From Cepaea nemoralis (lineage: Eukaryota; Mollusca; Gastropoda; Stylommatophora; Helicidae): a stretch of 64,000 nt of DNA. The notes beneath the pieces were generated by a model, which saw nothing but the letters and a program-made list of their open reading frames with translations, made no database searches and was not told the origin of the DNA. How positions within the stretch are numbered: position 1 is the stretch's first letter; every line of letters starts with the position of its first letter. The position numbers and the translations under genes are program-made. The stretch spans positions 62,001-126,000 of the forward strand of contig JACEFZ010006327.1 in the NCBI GenBank assembly GCA_014155875.1. Reading direction: 5' to 3'. This document shows positions 49,205 to 62,744 of the stretch, piece by piece.

Positions 49205-49430
49205 AAGATTGAGCACAACCCACTACTAGCAACGCTGGTCGTATTCCGGTACAAACCTAAGGCCTTGCCTACGTAAGATTGGAAGCACTAGACTCGAGTT
49301 TCGCACTATATTTAGCTCGTCATTAGTGCATAATCCTGACTGGACCCGGAATCAAACTCTGGATCACTGGCGTGGGAGGCGGGTGTGCAACCACTTGACC
49401 ACGTGGCTAACTCTAGACGTGGCCAAATTA
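49205..49430 (-). mobile_element. tRNA-derived SINE
   Basis: On the minus strand GTGGTCAAGTGG (A box, about 49391-49403) and GAGTTTGATTCCGG (B box, 49346-49359) are at tRNA-like spacing. The tRNA fold is imperfect and a non-tRNA body follows, so it is a SINE and not a tRNA gene. Confidence 0.65.
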
Positions 49431-49789
49431 TCGTACTAGAATATCATGTCGTCACACAACAGTGGCTATGTCTCAAAATTTGCTAGATCGCCACGACTGA
49501 CAATTGTCAGAAGATGCGGCCCCGAATGATCACGTCTTCTTGATCTTCCAAGGGTCTAGAAAAGCCGATCTATAAAACTAGAACTACAGAGCTTGAATTA
49601 TTACAGAATACGAACTACATAGTTGGACTATACAGATAGAATTACAGACATATGATTCGAGATCTAGACCTTCTTCACACAAGCTATGCCATGTGGTGTT
49701 GGTTATCATGTCAGTCCACATGTAAATATAAGTCCAGATCACTATATGTAGTAGCACATGCATGGACTATCCTTGAGATCATAGCCTTT
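49431..49789. other. Flank of the minisatellite, nothing recognised
   Basis: Short unique segment leading into the array. Confidence 0.4.
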
Positions 49790-51560
49790 CTCCACACACA
49801 ATGTGCTGTCATTCATGTATGGCATATTTCTTCTTCCATGTCATAAGGTCACACTACCCACAATGTGCTGTCATTCATGTTCTTCCATGTCATGAGGTCA
49901 CACTACCCACAATGTGCTGTCATTCATGTTCTTCCATGTCATGAGGTCACACTACCCACAATGTGCTGTCATTCATGTTCTTCCATGTCATGAGGTCACA
50001 CTACCCACAATGTGCTGTCATTCATGTTCTTCCATGTCATGAGATTAAACTACCCACAATGTGCTGTCATTCATGTTCTTCCATGTCATGAGGTTAAACT
50101 ACCCACAATGTGCTGTCATTCATGTTCTTCCATGTCATGAGGTTAAACTACCCACAATGTGCTGTCATTCATGTTCTTCCATGGCATGAGGTCACACTAC
50201 CCACAATGTGCTGTCATTCATGTTCTTCCATGGCATGAGGTCACACTACCCACAATGTGCTGTCATTCATGTTCTTCCATGGCATGAGGTCACACTACCC
50301 ACAATGTGCTGTCATTCATGTTCTTCCATGTCATGAGGTCACACTACCCACAATGTGCTGTCATTCATGTTCTTCCATGGCATGAGGTCACACTACCCAC
50401 AATGTGCTGTCATTCATGTTCTTCCATGGCATGAGGTCACACTACCCACAATGTGCTGTCATTCATGTATGGCATATTTCTTCTTCCATGTCATAAGGTC
50501 ACACTACCCACAGTGTGCTATCAATCATGTATGGCATATTTCTTCTTCCATGTCATAAGGTCACACTACCCACATTGTGCTGTCAATCATGTATGGCATA
50601 TTTCTTCTTCCATGTCATAAGGTCACACTACCCACAGTGTGCTGTCAATCATGTATGGCATATTTCTTCTTCCATGTCATAAGGTCACACTACCCACAGT
50701 GTGCTGTCAATCATGTATGATATCGTAGTTCTTTCATGTAATTAGGTCAAACTACCCACATTGTGCTGTCAGTCATGTATGATATCGTCGTTCTTCTATG
50801 TCATGAGGTTAAACTGCCCACAATGTGCTGCCAGTCATGTATGATATCGTCGTTCTTCCATGTAATGAGGTCATACTACCCACAATGTGCTGTCAATCAT
50901 GTATGATACCTTTGTTCTTCTATATCATGAGGTCAAACTACCCACATTGTGCTGTCAATCATGTATGACATCTTTCTTCTTCCATGCCATGAGGTCACAC
51001 TATCCACAATGTGCTGTCAATCATGCATGATACCGTCGTTCTTCTACGCCATGAGGTCACACTACCCACAATGTGCTATCAATCATGTATGATACCGTCG
51101 TTCTTCCATGTCATGATGTTAAACTACCCACTATGTGCTGCCAATCATGTGTGATATTGTCGTTCTTCCATGTAAGGAGGTTAAACTACCCACAATGTGC
51201 TGTCAATCATGTATGATACCTTTGTTCTTCTATATCATGAGGTCAAACTACCCACAATGTGCTGTCAATCATGTATGACATCTTTCTTCTTCCATGCCAT
51301 GAGGTCACACTATCCACAATGTGCTGTCAATCATGCATGATACCGTCGTTCTTCTACGCCATGAGGTCACACTACCCACAATGTGCTATCAATCATGTAT
51401 GATACCGTCGTTCTTCCATGTCATGAGGTTAAACTATCCACTATGTGCTGCCAATCATGTGTGATATTGTCGTTCTTCCATGTAAGGAGGTTAAACTACC
51501 CACAATATGCTGTCAATCATGTATGATACCTTTGTTCTTCCATATCATGAGGTTCAACTA
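49790..51560. repeat. 49/62-bp minisatellite with 310-bp higher-order repeat
   Basis: Units contain CAATGTGCTGTCATTCATG...CCATGTCATGAGGT...AAACTACCCA. The left half (about 49800-50460) is mostly 49-bp units, and from about 50460 units are 62 bp. On the right a five-unit block repeats with a 310-bp period: the same GATACCTTTGTTCTT variant appears at 50905, 51215 and 51525. Tandem direct repeats without unique spacers, so not a CRISPR. Confidence 0.95.
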
Positions 51561-51589
51561 CCCACAATATTCTTTCTTGGTTTATCCCC

Positions 51590-53045
51590 TTAGTTGTCCC
51601 CACAAGTTGCCCCGATGGGATGGCATACATCAACTCCCCCTTCTCTTGACAGGCACAGAAAATGTAGATTGACATCTTCTGATACGAGTGACCAGTTCTC
51701 TTCGTGATTTAACTGTTGTCAAGACATCTGCATTGCTCTGTCTCTCATCATTCTGATATAATACTACATCTCCGAAGTCTCCATATAATTCCTCTCTTGC
51801 CTACTATTTGTTCAAGATTCTCTTCCATATATCAAGAATGGTTCGATATAGCTAATAACGCATATTTTATCACCCCTATCAACACAGATATATTACCGAT
51901 AATAATCTTCATCTTGCAAAATATTGTCCAAGTTTCACATCCATACAAAAGAACAGGCTCTATGTATCCCCTCAACACTTTTTTTTCAATTTTCATCTAG
52001 TTATTGGTCAGAATGTTTTTTTTTTTTTATCTTGCTAAAGGCTACTTTCGCCATGGCGATTCTTGTTCTAATCTCTTGAAGGCATCTCCCATCAGATGTT
52101 ATGACTGTTCCGAGATAATTGTACCCATTCACTTGTTGAAGAATATTCCCATTTACTTGTATATTACATTGTGGTACTTCGTTCTTCCTAGTGACGACCA
52201 TAACCTTTGTCTTCTTACAATTTAATTCCAACCTCAGCTGCTCACTGTGTACAATAACTGCGTCTACTAATTGTTGCAGATCCTGTGCATTGTTAGTTAG
52301 TTAGTTAGTAGCAGTTCCAACTTCACAGCAACTGGTCGTCCCCATTATGCTCCGTTCCTGTGCTAGTGAATATCACACATAATGCTCCCCACTGCCCAAT
52401 GTGAAAAGTGGAAAAGACGAACAACAACCAGCCCAGATACATTGTGCATAATGCCAGAATGTCAACACAGTAGTCCCCCATGAAACACCCAGTTCATCTC
52501 TGATGGAATCGGCAGTCATTTTTCCATCTGGATGTTTTCTAGATGTTCACCCACACAGTCCACGAAAATACAGTTCATCACAGACGGCAGTGGCAGTCAA
52601 CCAGAAGCCCAGCAGCCACGCATTTCTGCATAAGGCAAAAACTGGTCAACTCTGGGACATAGCCACCAGCCATCGCTCCGAACATGCAGTCAAGTTCCAA
52701 ACAAATTTGGAATTTAGACATCCTGTGCATTGTCTGCAATCAATACTGTATCATCTGCATATCTAATGTTATTGATGTTTCGTCCTCCAATGCCGATTCC
52801 ATGTATATCATCTACATTTCTGAACATATTTTCACTGTATAGGGAAAACAGATCTGGAGACATTACACATCCCTGCCTAACACCTCTCTTAATAGGTTGA
52901 TATTGTCCCACCTCATTATCAATACGTATGGCAGCTTGTTGTTTCCAATATATGTTTTTTTTTTTAAAGTCTAATGTCTTTCCCATCAATTTGTAGATCT
53001 GCAAGCATATCCACCATGTTGACATGTCTAACTCTATCAAAAGCC
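51590..53045 (-). pseudogene. LINE RT (minus strand), split by a 426-bp insertion
   Basis: Minus strand: AFDRV and LDMSTWW at 53040, WKQQAAIRIDNEVGQYQPI, KRGVRQGCVMSPDLFSLYSE, and the catalytic YADDTVLIADNAQDV interrupted at 52720 by an insertion. It resumes at 52280 with MELNCKKTKVMVVTRKNE, GYNYLGTVITSDGRCLQEIR and IAMAKVAFSKIKKK, and a decayed thumb and C-terminus extends to about 51590. The latter is homologous to 32100-32400. A second foreign LINE adjoins it at 53045. Confidence 0.85.
52294..52719 (-). mobile_element. Short (CTAA)n-tailed insertion with 14-bp target duplication
   Basis: Flanked by ATCCTGTGCATTGT at 52280-52293 and 52720-52733. Its minus strand ends CTGCTACTAACTAACTAAC, the tail shared with the LINEs at 33036, 39099 and 53050. 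It has no coding frame, so it is a truncated 3' region or a SINE-like passenger. Confidence 0.85.
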
Positions 53046-53049
53046 GTAT

Positions 53050-54790
53050 TCCATATCATGAAGCAACTATGAAATCACTCACCTACACCAAATATACCCA
53101 TCAAAGACACACAAGGCAATCAATTGTTATCCGATGACCTTCAAAAGCAACGATGGGCAGAACATTTCAAAGACATATTAAATAGACCGCAGCCTGACAC
53201 TGTTCCGAACCTGGATGGAGAAATTACTATTCCCCCACTAGATGCCTCCTGCGAGTCATTCACCATGGAAGAGATTAAAGCAGCCATCAAATAATTGAAG
53301 AACAACAAAGCTGTTGGTGAAGATGAAATCTCAGGAGAAATGCTCAAAGCAGCAGATGAGAACACCTTACAACGTTTGTTACAGCTGATCAATGAAATCT
53401 GGCAAAGCGAATCCCAACCACAACAGTGGAAAGATGGTGTAATTTTCAAACTGCCTAAAAAGGGTGATATGTCTGATTGCAATAATTGGCGTGGTATCAC
53501 TCTATTATCAGTACCAGGAAAACTTTTTTGTAGCATGTTACTTGAGAGATTGAAAAAGGCGATAGATGAAAGGCTCAGAGTAGAACAAGCAGGCTTCAGA
53601 CCAAAACGGTCATGCATAGACCACATTTTCACCCTCAGAATAATCATTGAAGACTCCGTAGTATTCCAGTCGAAATTAATCACCAACTTTGTCGACTTTC
53701 AAAAAGCCTTCAACAGTATCCACCGTCCTTTACTTTGGAATCTACTTAACATCTATGGTTTTCCTACCAAATATACCAACGTCATAAAATCTTTCTACAA
53801 AGAGACACGTTGCTGCGTAAGAACAGAAACAGGCAACTCTGACTGGTTCTCAGTCGAAACAGGAGTGAAACAGGGTTGTGTCTTATCACCGATGCTTTTT
53901 GGAATAACTATCGATTGGGTCATGCGCAAATGCACAAACAACACAAATATAGGTATCCATTGGGTTGACAAAATTCTAGAAGACCTGGACTTTGCCGACG
54001 ACATAGTGCTTTTGAGTTCAACACACCCGGATGCCCAAGAGAAAATAATCCACCTTTAAAATGTTTCAGGGCGATTTGGTCTCCAAATTAACACCACAAA
54101 AACAAAGACTATTGATCTTACCAACAGTTCAGATGACACCAAATTGAACAGCTACGTTCTTGAAAAAGTCAACAGCTTCACATACCTAGGAAGCAAAATG
54201 ACATCTACAGGGGACTCAACACCAGAAATATCATCTAGAATCGCACTGGCATCTAGTGCCTTCAATAAACTGTCAAACATCTGGAAGTCAAAGACACTCA
54301 GCAAACACACAAAACTTAAAATCTTCAACTCTTGTGTGATTCTAGTGTTAACGTATGGATGTGAAAATTGGAAATCAACGGTAGCTTTAGATAAAAAACT
54401 AGACAATTTTGAGAACAAATGTCTTAGAAGACTTCTAAACATCCACTGGACAGACTTCAGAACCAATTCGCAAATAAGACAAGAGACTAAGCAAGATACA
54501 GTATCCAATTCCATAAGAAGACGCCGTTGGAACTACATCGGCCATGTACTCAGAATGGACAAGACAAGACTCCCCTACCAAGCTCTCATATGGTCACCAG
54601 TTGGGAAAAGAAAACGGGGAAGACCAAGAGAGACCCTGCGTAGAACCATCATTAGAGAAGGCTCATTCAATGGCCAAGTAAATATCCAAGATCTACAACA
54701 GGTAGCAGCGAACGGCCAGGCATGGAGAGTCAGGACTTCTGCGCTATGCGCCGCCTTAGGCTCAAGAGGAAAGACTAACTAACTAAGTCT
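53050..54790 (+). mobile_element. LINE with RT and C-terminal domain, 5'-truncated, CTAA-tailed
   Basis: Two long plus-strand frames, 53295-54059 and 54144-54782, in the same register and separated by a TAA at 54057. Motifs: NNKAVGEDEISGEMLKAA, QWKDGVIFKLPKKGDMSDCN, NWRGITLLSVPGKLF, EQAGFRPKRSCIDHIFTLR, FVDFQKAFNSI, TGVKQGCVLSPMLFGI, catalytic FADDIVLLSS, then FTYLGSKMTSTG, LTYGCENW, WNYIGHVLRMDKTRLP and RGRPRETLRRTI. A further in-frame stop is at 53292. The end GKTN is followed by CTAACTAACTAA. A late-truncated copy sitting in an opposite-strand LINE. Confidence 0.9.
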
Positions 54791-55490
54791 GATGACTTGC
54801 TCTAGTCCAAATTCTTCTAAAGCTTTAATCATTTCTGTTGTGATGCTATCTGCACCGGGGGCCTTGCCAGCTTTCATATGCTTAAGGGCATTTCGAACCT
54901 CCATCTTCAAAATTGGCGGTCCTTCATTATTAAATTTAATATCATACTGTTCCTCTCTGTTATCATTATAACGGTTTTTCACATAATCTGTTCCTACACG
55001 TAGAATCTTATCTTTTTCTATTAGGATTTTGCCATCATTAGTTTATAGACAGCCTGTTGATGTACTTGTTCTTTTATTAGTACGTTCCTGAATTCTTTTG
55101 TGCACTCATTTGTTATTTTGTTTGTTGTGTTGGTTTTCAATTTCTAAGCACTTTTCCTCAAGCCATGCTTCTTTTGCCTCATTACATAATATTCTGACTT
55201 GTCTGTGAATTTCTTCATATTTGGCAGAATTATTTTTGTTGAGTTTTCTTGTTTCCATTAGGTGTAAAATTTCTTCAGTCATCCATTTCTTACGACCGAT
55301 CGTCTTTAATTTTGGAATAGTTGTTTCTGCAGCCAAACTGATTGAATTCTTCAACATTTCCCATTGACCATCCACATTCTGGAATAATATCTCTATATCA
55401 TACAATATATCAAATCTGTTCTGTACTTCTATGTTGAATTTTTTTTTTATTTCCTTGTCATTACCCAATGTACACAAATCATATTTAGTG
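54785..55490 (-). pseudogene. LINE linker between endonuclease and RT
   Basis: Minus strand: YDLCTLGNDKEIKKKFNIEV, GRKKWMTEEILHLMETRKLN, VRILCNEAKEAWLEEKCLEI, a broken stretch, then PPILKMEVRNALKHMKAGKA and PGADSITTEMIKAL, the characteristic region preceding the RT palm. It ends where the plus-strand LINE begins. Stops and frameshifts present. Confidence 0.8.
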
Positions 55491-55869
55491 ACAGAAAAAG
55501 AGAAACGAAAAATCACAACAACAGAAATTAGATTCCTGAGAAGAATATGCAATTCATCAAGAAGAGATTTTCTCAGAAATGAAATCAGGACTAAATTGGG
55601 TATTATAGCAGCGCTAGGTTTTATTAGAAGGCTGAAAGTTAAATAGCTTGGTCATGCAACAAGGTTACTAACTAACATTATACCACAACAAGCAATGATG
55701 TACAGACCAGATGAAAGCAGAGGAAGAGGCCGACCATGTAAACAATGGAGGAGGGAATATCAGAGTCCATGGGAATATCAATACATGAAGCGAACAAATG
55801 GGAACTCTCACGATGTTTATACTTCATCTCGACACAATACCGCACAGGAGCAACATGATGAGATGAGAG

Positions 55870-55870
<1 letters not shown>
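55490..55870 (+). pseudogene. LINE C-terminus with GATGA tail (duplicate of 34720-35092)
   Basis: Encodes ITTTEIRFLRRICNSSRRDF, LGIIAALGFIRRL, MMYRPDESRGRGRP and YTSSRH before the GATGA end; same arrangement as the 34.7-kb copy. Confidence 0.78.
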
Positions 55871-56265
<395 letters not shown>

Positions 56266-56309
56266 ACTGTTATAGGCATAATTGAACAATGTTGTTACCA
56301 CTTCTATAC

Positions 56310-57268
56310 TGTGACGGGACCGCCCCGACAGCATCAGAATTACACAAGTTTGAAAGGAATTAAAGAGCCCACAAGAATTATTCTATCATTCTCTAAGTAA
56401 AAGAATAATTGTCCACCAGAAAATAATCTAGTCCCCAACCAAGGAATAAGGAAAAACAGAGATTGCAAACAAGAGAAAATTACATTTTGACCAGGCACGC
56501 CCCATCATTTCTGTAATGCTAGGTCTGAGACAGCTTTGATGTCCAGATCAAATGTAACACCCAGACACCACGGCACGAGTCGGCGGGCGCTATCAAAGGT
56601 TGAAAACTCACTGTTTTCAGTTGATACATCGCGGAGCCAGTCAGTTGAGATTGACGTGTTAGTTTAGAATCCTGTGGTCGGAATAGGGACTGATACCTAA
56701 CACCTTACGGTTAATATGACCTAACGTGTAAACCAGCCACGGCAGAATGGGAGATAAGAGGGTCAGCCAGACCCGTCTGAAATGTGAGATCCAAAGACGG
56801 CAATTAGGACCAGATGCTTAACACCTCACTGCAATACGCAGCAAAGTAGGAACACAGGGCTGACACATTTTGCCAGCAACCCAGGAAGGCGGGTGTTAAC
56901 AGCAGATTGGAAGGTAATGACGCAACTGCATTGCCGCCAAAGCATGTTTCATTGTTTCAGGCGTGGGGGGGGGGGGCATCAGTCAATTTGATTGACATAT
57001 GAAACTACCCTTCACAGGAAAGGAGGAAGGGTGAGAAGAGTTTAGGACTTAATCCATCCCGTCATCGTACATGGAAAAATAGGTGGAGTTAATTAATAGG
57101 GGAGATATTAATTAGCCAACGTGAAAACTAGCCAGGGCTGAAGAGAATAAAACTACATGCATGGCCAGCAAGACTTCAGACGCAAATTCACAATAGCATT
57201 CTTAGGATACCTACTGGAGAAATATTAACATTTCGTTCTGTTGGACTTCTGTACGAAGTCGTATGACA
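56310..57268 (+). repeat. Possible LTR (TGTGACGGGACC...GTCGTATGACA)
   Basis: Absent from the paralogous 35-kb locus, so inserted. It has TG...CA ends and an AATAAA about 120 bp before the end, as in a Gypsy LTR. No second copy and no matching target duplication were found, so it could be a 5' LTR followed by a truncated interior or just coincidence. Confidence 0.3.
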
Positions 57269-58868
57269 GGATTTCCTAGCTATAACCCAGGTAATACCAT
57301 TACTCTGATTAGTTTGTCTGCTAGTCTGAAGGCTTGTGTAGTTTCCTGTTTCTACATATTCTCCCAAACTTTACACTCGTGGATTTTCTGTGTACTTAAT
57401 GTTCCAGTTTCTAGATTTACTATTACACTGTGAACTTTATCTTCTTCTTTCATTCACCACTTGGTTGTCTGATTTGTTGTATGTGATAATTTGGAGAAAT
57501 CCATTATCCAAGCTACATGAGCGTGTGGCTTATTCATGTACAGGAGATACATTTAAATTCATCCTGTATGATGTTAAACATTGGGGAGACTGACTACTTA
57601 GGAGAAATTCCTGAGAGCTACCAGTCTCTTGATAGTGTCCAATTAACATTGATTATTTGGACCAACACTTTGAGTGCCTACCAAGATTATGGTGAAACCA
57701 CTTGGTTTGAGGAATGGCACCAGTTCACCTTGTCTGCATGATGTCTGCATGAGGACAGACATGACTTAGGACATTCAATATCCCAGACAGATTCAGGGAA
57801 GGCATTTAATGTTCGACAGGACTGTGCGACCAGCCCTTCCGACAAGACAGTATGAATGAATCAGAAAGGGAAAGAGTAAGTGAGGTGAGCTTATATGGGA
57901 AACACCCCATTACATAAATGTATGTGAATATGTATGTTTTAAGCTATAGATGTTCTAAATAGTTTTATGAATATATACATATATATTTATTTATTTAGAA
58001 CTGATATATGTTTATGTAACATGCCGTCATCTATCATCATACCATCATATATTATGACTTGAATGTATGTTTATATGAATGTATAGACATATGTGTTTGA
58101 GATGTGTAGACGTAGATACTACCCATCTCCGTTCGTTTTATTCCAGATCTCTTAGGAGCAATGGACAGTCAACAACCCATATCAGGAAGTGACTTAGCCT
58201 TGTGAGGGACCAATTTGGACTCCTTCAATCTGACAGTGAACTGCGTCTCACTTGGGGAAGCATGACCTATGTGACCTCATAAGTTACGTATACCATACCA
58301 TAATCCTCATCATCATCATCATATGATCATCAGGACTAGAAATAATAAACACAGTTGTTGTATTTTAAAACTCAATTTGTCCGTATAATTCTAAATGTTT
58401 ATAAATGTTTGTGTAGCGTATCAAGTACACACATTATTGTATCATTTAGTAGGGGTTCACACATATTTTCCAGAAGTGGGAATCTATGTCCGGGAGGTAT
58501 CTTGCCTATGCAGTCATAAGTAACCAGATTACGTTGCATGTCTTAACTCCTCCTTTCTCACTTCTGGTGATACCAAGTACAGCCAAATCTATATAGATAT
58601 ATTCTATCTTCAACGAGCCACTTCTTGGCTGTTTTCTTGAGTATCAGGGACAGTGTCTTAAATAAGCATAACAGACATTTGTTCCACGTTTTCTCTCTGG
58701 GATTAGTCAGTGGTAATTAGTCCCTTCTGACAGAGTTAGGGGATCTCAAACTACATCCAGAACTAACCACCAGTAGAAGAAAATGATTTTGGCTGAGTGG
58801 TTGCCCATCTGGGATCTAACACCAGCCAGTTGGTGACATATACCTACTTCACCAACAGTTGTATTCTT
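57269..58868. other. Remainder of the sequence inserted into the duplicated segment
   Basis: 1.6 kb not found at the 35-kb paralogue. No reading frame, RT or transposase motif recognised. Confidence 0.4.
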
Positions 58869-58899
58869 ATTTTTATTTTTCGACACTAGTATTGTGTGG

Positions 58900-59146
58900 C
58901 CGGCATCCTGGCTTAGAGGTTAGCCACTTTTCTCCGTAATCTCGTATACTCTCGTAAGTAACGTGACGACGGTGAGAATCAGCAGTGGTTCGAATCGGGT
59001 CGTTAACATACGGGGTATGTGAGCCAGCCGCTCAGAAAGCAATGGCAAACTAATGAGCGTAATCTTGCCAAGAAATCAACACACAGCTGAAAGATGCTGA
59101 TGTTGACAGCGATATCCTGTAAAGGGTATGCAAAACACTTTTTTTT
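58900..59146 (+). mobile_element. tRNA-derived SINE with 12-bp target duplication
   Basis: Flanks AGTATTGTGTGG (58888-58899) and AGTATTGTCTGG (59147-59158). A box TGGCTTAGAGGTTAG near 58909, B box GGTTCGAATC at 58987. Tail domain CAATGGCAAACTAATG and CTTGCCAAGAAATCA as in 13925-14110; ends in a T run. Absent at the paralogous site near 35500. Confidence 0.8.
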
Positions 59147-59159
59147 AGTATTGTCTGGC

Positions 59160-59600
59160 ACCTTTCATCACACATTCAGATAGGCATCTAGACTCATTTA
59201 CATGCCTATCCCGCAGTCTAACATATTTTATTATTTGCAACCGATGTAACATGAAATGTATTGGACAGACTGGCAACCGCCTAGTCGCCTGTTTTAGGGA
59301 ACACATTAATGATATTATACAGCAATCCAAATAACTTGTCTCTAACCATTGCATCTCTTCAGATCAAAATGGAGTCGACGATGTGTGAGTCACAGCATTA
59401 AGGTCACGTTACTCTAACAGCTTATTTATGTTTAAGATTAAGAGCCAGTTAATCAACTATTCGTGACGCACCCATTCAGCAAAACTACATACTTTTATGG
59501 GTCACACTGTACAACTCTGTTCACTCCCTTCTATATGTCCATACAACTGTTTGTATACCTTCGACTTCACATTTTTTTTTATTAAACACCTTTCACAACT
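59160..59600 (+). pseudogene. Penelope-like 3' relic (duplicate of 35486-36000)
   Basis: TCTAGACTCATTTACATGCC and CAACCGATGTAACATGAAATG match the 35.6-kb relic. It encodes a decayed GIY-YIG segment (GQTGNRLVACFREHINDI). Interrupted downstream by a 2.2-kb insertion. Confidence 0.7.
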
Positions 59601-59926
59601 GAACATTTGCTTCATACATACTGTCGTGTGTGTGAAGAATGAATGTCATAGTAGTTACTTGTTCTTCTTTACCACTTTAGTGTCGTCCCTGGAGTGAGGG
59701 GAATCAACACCCACATTTGTTTTAGTTCAATATCACTATCCTGGAGATATCCAGCAGACTCCGTCCACAACACTCCCTCAATCTGAAGACATCTACTTCT
59801 CACTCTTACTCACCCCTGGATCATGCCCCCCCCCCCTCATTCTTCCCCAACATAACATACTTGACAACTCTAGCTTCAACAAATAAAAAACACGAAATTT
59901 ATTAAAGCAAAGAGTATATGTAGGAG

Positions 59927-59967
<41 letters not shown>

Positions 59968-61835
59968 ATGTTTAGAATGTGTGACGTGTACGCTAAAGTG
60001 TCTATAGACTCAGATCAGTGTTCAGGAGTATAGTCATTCTTATCACTGTGCTGAGAACACACTAGCACCATGTATTCCAGACAAGCAACCTCACCAAGGT
60101 GATGCTCCTCCGGTCACGTGAAGACTTCCTCCGTAGTCTCTTGAACCACTAGGATGCTTGGACACCCATGACAAACACTGTCTAATGAGAGTCTTCAATC
60201 TGATTCCCACTATGAATTTCCTCTGTTACTTAACTGATTGTTAATCAGAAAAATTCTAACCCTATTGTCACTGTTACTGGGGAAATCTTAATGGATCTAT
60301 TGTCACTGGTTTTAAAGATTCCCCATATTAACACCACACTCTGAATGTTCTAGGTATCAGTATAAATTTTGTATGAATGTTCCTGGTATCAGTAGTGTAT
60401 ATCTACAATGTTCTGACTGTTCAGTGATACAACTTTCACTTGCTAAACATAAATCTCATCAGCATGTCCTAATGTAGCGGCCTCTCAGCAACTTCTGTCT
60501 TCAACTTCTGAGCCATAATCTTCTAAAATGTGTTCTAGCTTCACTGTTGAAAATCATAGCACACATACGTTGACCTGTAAATGGAACCTGTAGAATAGAG
60601 AATACTATGGTGAGGGCAACTCAATCCTGGCCGGAATTAGGTGAGTGTAGGCCAATAGTAGCACTCAGATCTATAACAGAGATCCGATCTCTGTCATAGG
60701 GCCAAATAACTCATCATATGATCTGAGACATGGCAACACCAGGAAAGAATAAAGGAACGGGTAGAAACCTAGCAGATGCCCTAGTGGAAGATCCTACCAT
60801 TTCACATTCCTCTCCATCCTCTCAACCATCTTTAATCTCTCTAATTATTATTCCACTACTTCCACTACATTGTCCTCAACTCCCTGAGTAAAATGATATA
60901 TCACACAAGCTAGTTGAAGCCACACAATAGAATACTAGTGCCGACGCTCCTATGATACTTCCTAGCACCGCACGTATAGAACATTCTATCACTAATCATA
61001 ATACATTATATCACCACACCTATAATACATTATATCACCGCACCTATAATACATTATATCACCGCACAGTCCTGTACTCTATTCCTAATCATACTCTCTA
61101 AGTTAGATATGATTAATAGCCTACCATATGTCTATTCCGGTTGCTAATCGAAATTAGGCAATCACAGACTGGATCTATGTCCGCCGATAACTATCAACAA
61201 TTTGACACCCTAGTTTCTTTCATTGAGCACAACTCGGAAAACTGCACCGATCATTCCCACTTCAGAAATCTTGATCGACTAACTCCACTTGTTTACCACA
61301 ACGCTTTTTATATTGGGCTGGAGTGACGTCACCAAAAAGTCTAGACGCTAATCCGTCCAGAATTTGGTTTCCTCCTCCTGTTCTAGACTAACTGGAGTTA
61401 ATCTGCCGTCAAATTTGCTTTCATTTGGGGAAATTCTTTGTCCCGTACATCAATAGTTCAGCCTGTCTGTGAACCACATAATTCCCCACATCACAGAATT
61501 CATCCCGCGTCTTTCCAGACTTTCCGTCTAGCACTTCAAAGGCTACTACCGCCTTGGCAGACGTTTGGCGTTGTTATTCGTTTCTCGAACAACCCACATC
61601 ATAAAGATTCGCCGACCAGGGGTAGACATTTTGACGCGACGTATCTTGTTTCTCAGTTAGAAATGCCGATCGTGTGTAGACAGTTTTAACGACGTATTTT
61701 TCTCAGTCTGTACAACATCAAAGGGTCGGTTGTTTTTGCAGACTGATGTCGGGTCTTGTTTGTCATCGATCGCAACTAATAAGTTTATTTTCGTGACACA
61801 TACGAAGCACGTGCAATGATCTAATAACGTCTGAT
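59601..61835. other. 2.2-kb insertion of unknown nature
   Basis: Interrupts the Penelope relic relative to the 36-kb copy. It contains a (C)n run at 59826-59836, (GT)n at 59930-59964, a three-fold CCTATAATACATTATATCAC repeat at 61015-61065, and a TGACGTCAC palindrome at 61324. No transposase or RT motif and no convincing ends seen. Confidence 0.5.
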
Positions 61836-61897
61836 GCCAATAAATTTTCTGTTTAGGTTATTATTTTTTAATATTTAATTAAAATTCATAATTTCAA

Positions 61898-62105
61898 GGA
61901 GGAGCGGATGGCAGAGTGGCTAGAACGCCGGATTCTCCTTCGGGAGACCAGGCTTCGAATCCTCGCCAAGGTGTGGGATTTTTTTTTTCTGTCGGGGGCA
62001 AAAAAGAAAATACTAACCTGCACAGTTCGCGGCGACTGCACTAGCCAGGTGGCTTTAATTCCTCACGCTCAAGACTCCCCTGCCATACACCGCAAGGTAC
62101 TTTAT
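61898..62105 (+). mobile_element. tRNA-derived SINE
   Basis: Begins GGAGCGGATGGCAGAGTGGC with an A box (TGGCAGAGTGG, 61909) and a B box (GGCTTCGAATCC, 61951) in a Leu/Ser-tRNA-like head, then a non-tRNA body. It is missing from the paralogous 36-kb sequence, which runs directly from TTCATAATTT to TTTTCTTTAG. Confidence 0.78.
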
Positions 62106-62109
62106 TGGC

Positions 62110-62250
62110 AGTAAATGGCAATTTTACGTTTATTTTCTCCTTTAGATTTTGCTGTGTTATTATTTAGGAAGATCACACAAATCGAAAAGTCAATTCGTTG
62201 GGTTGTGGAGTAACTCATTGAGATATTATTTTAAAGTTATTAATACCATT
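62110..62250 (+). pseudogene. Penelope-like terminal relic
   Basis: Aligns with 36100-36190, including GTGGAGTAACTCATT. The hammerhead-like core seen in the other copy has decayed here. Confidence 0.6.
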
Positions 62251-62744
62251 CTTAATATTACACTGTGATTTCCGTGTTCCGGATATGCTTTCGATGCAAC
62301 ACTGTCCACTGTGCATGTGTTCATTATCTCTCATTTCTTCACAGGAGTCAAACGTACCTATCGGCTCATTTTCCATTATTAGTTCCCATGATTGCCTGTT
62401 CCCTGAACTAAAAGTGTTGCAACTATCGTTGTGAGATGGGTGTTGCGACATTTATCTCATATCGGTGTCTATGTAGCATATGCAAGAACACTTTAGTACA
62501 TTGATCTTCCTTCTTCACACGAATTCCACAAACCTGTGGGGATTGCAAGACAGATACAAGAAATTTAAACCCTCGGAGAAGTACATTAGGATGTAACCAG
62601 ACCATATTCTAGAGCAGTGCATGCAGACTGGCTTGGATAGACCTAGGGTGTTAATGTTTCCTCCACAGGATTCATAAATCTCATTGTCCCTGGGCCCAAC
62701 CCGTTGCATAAAGGGAAAGAAATAAAGACACACATGCAACTTAC

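Noticed and set aside
49790..51560. CRISPR-like regular repeat
   Set aside because: Head-to-tail units without unique spacers in a eukaryotic context; it is a minisatellite.
61898..61975. Genuine tRNA gene (also 27471-27545 and 49346-49422)
   Set aside because: Pol III boxes are present, but acceptor and anticodon stems do not close properly, and a non-tRNA SINE body and target duplications follow.
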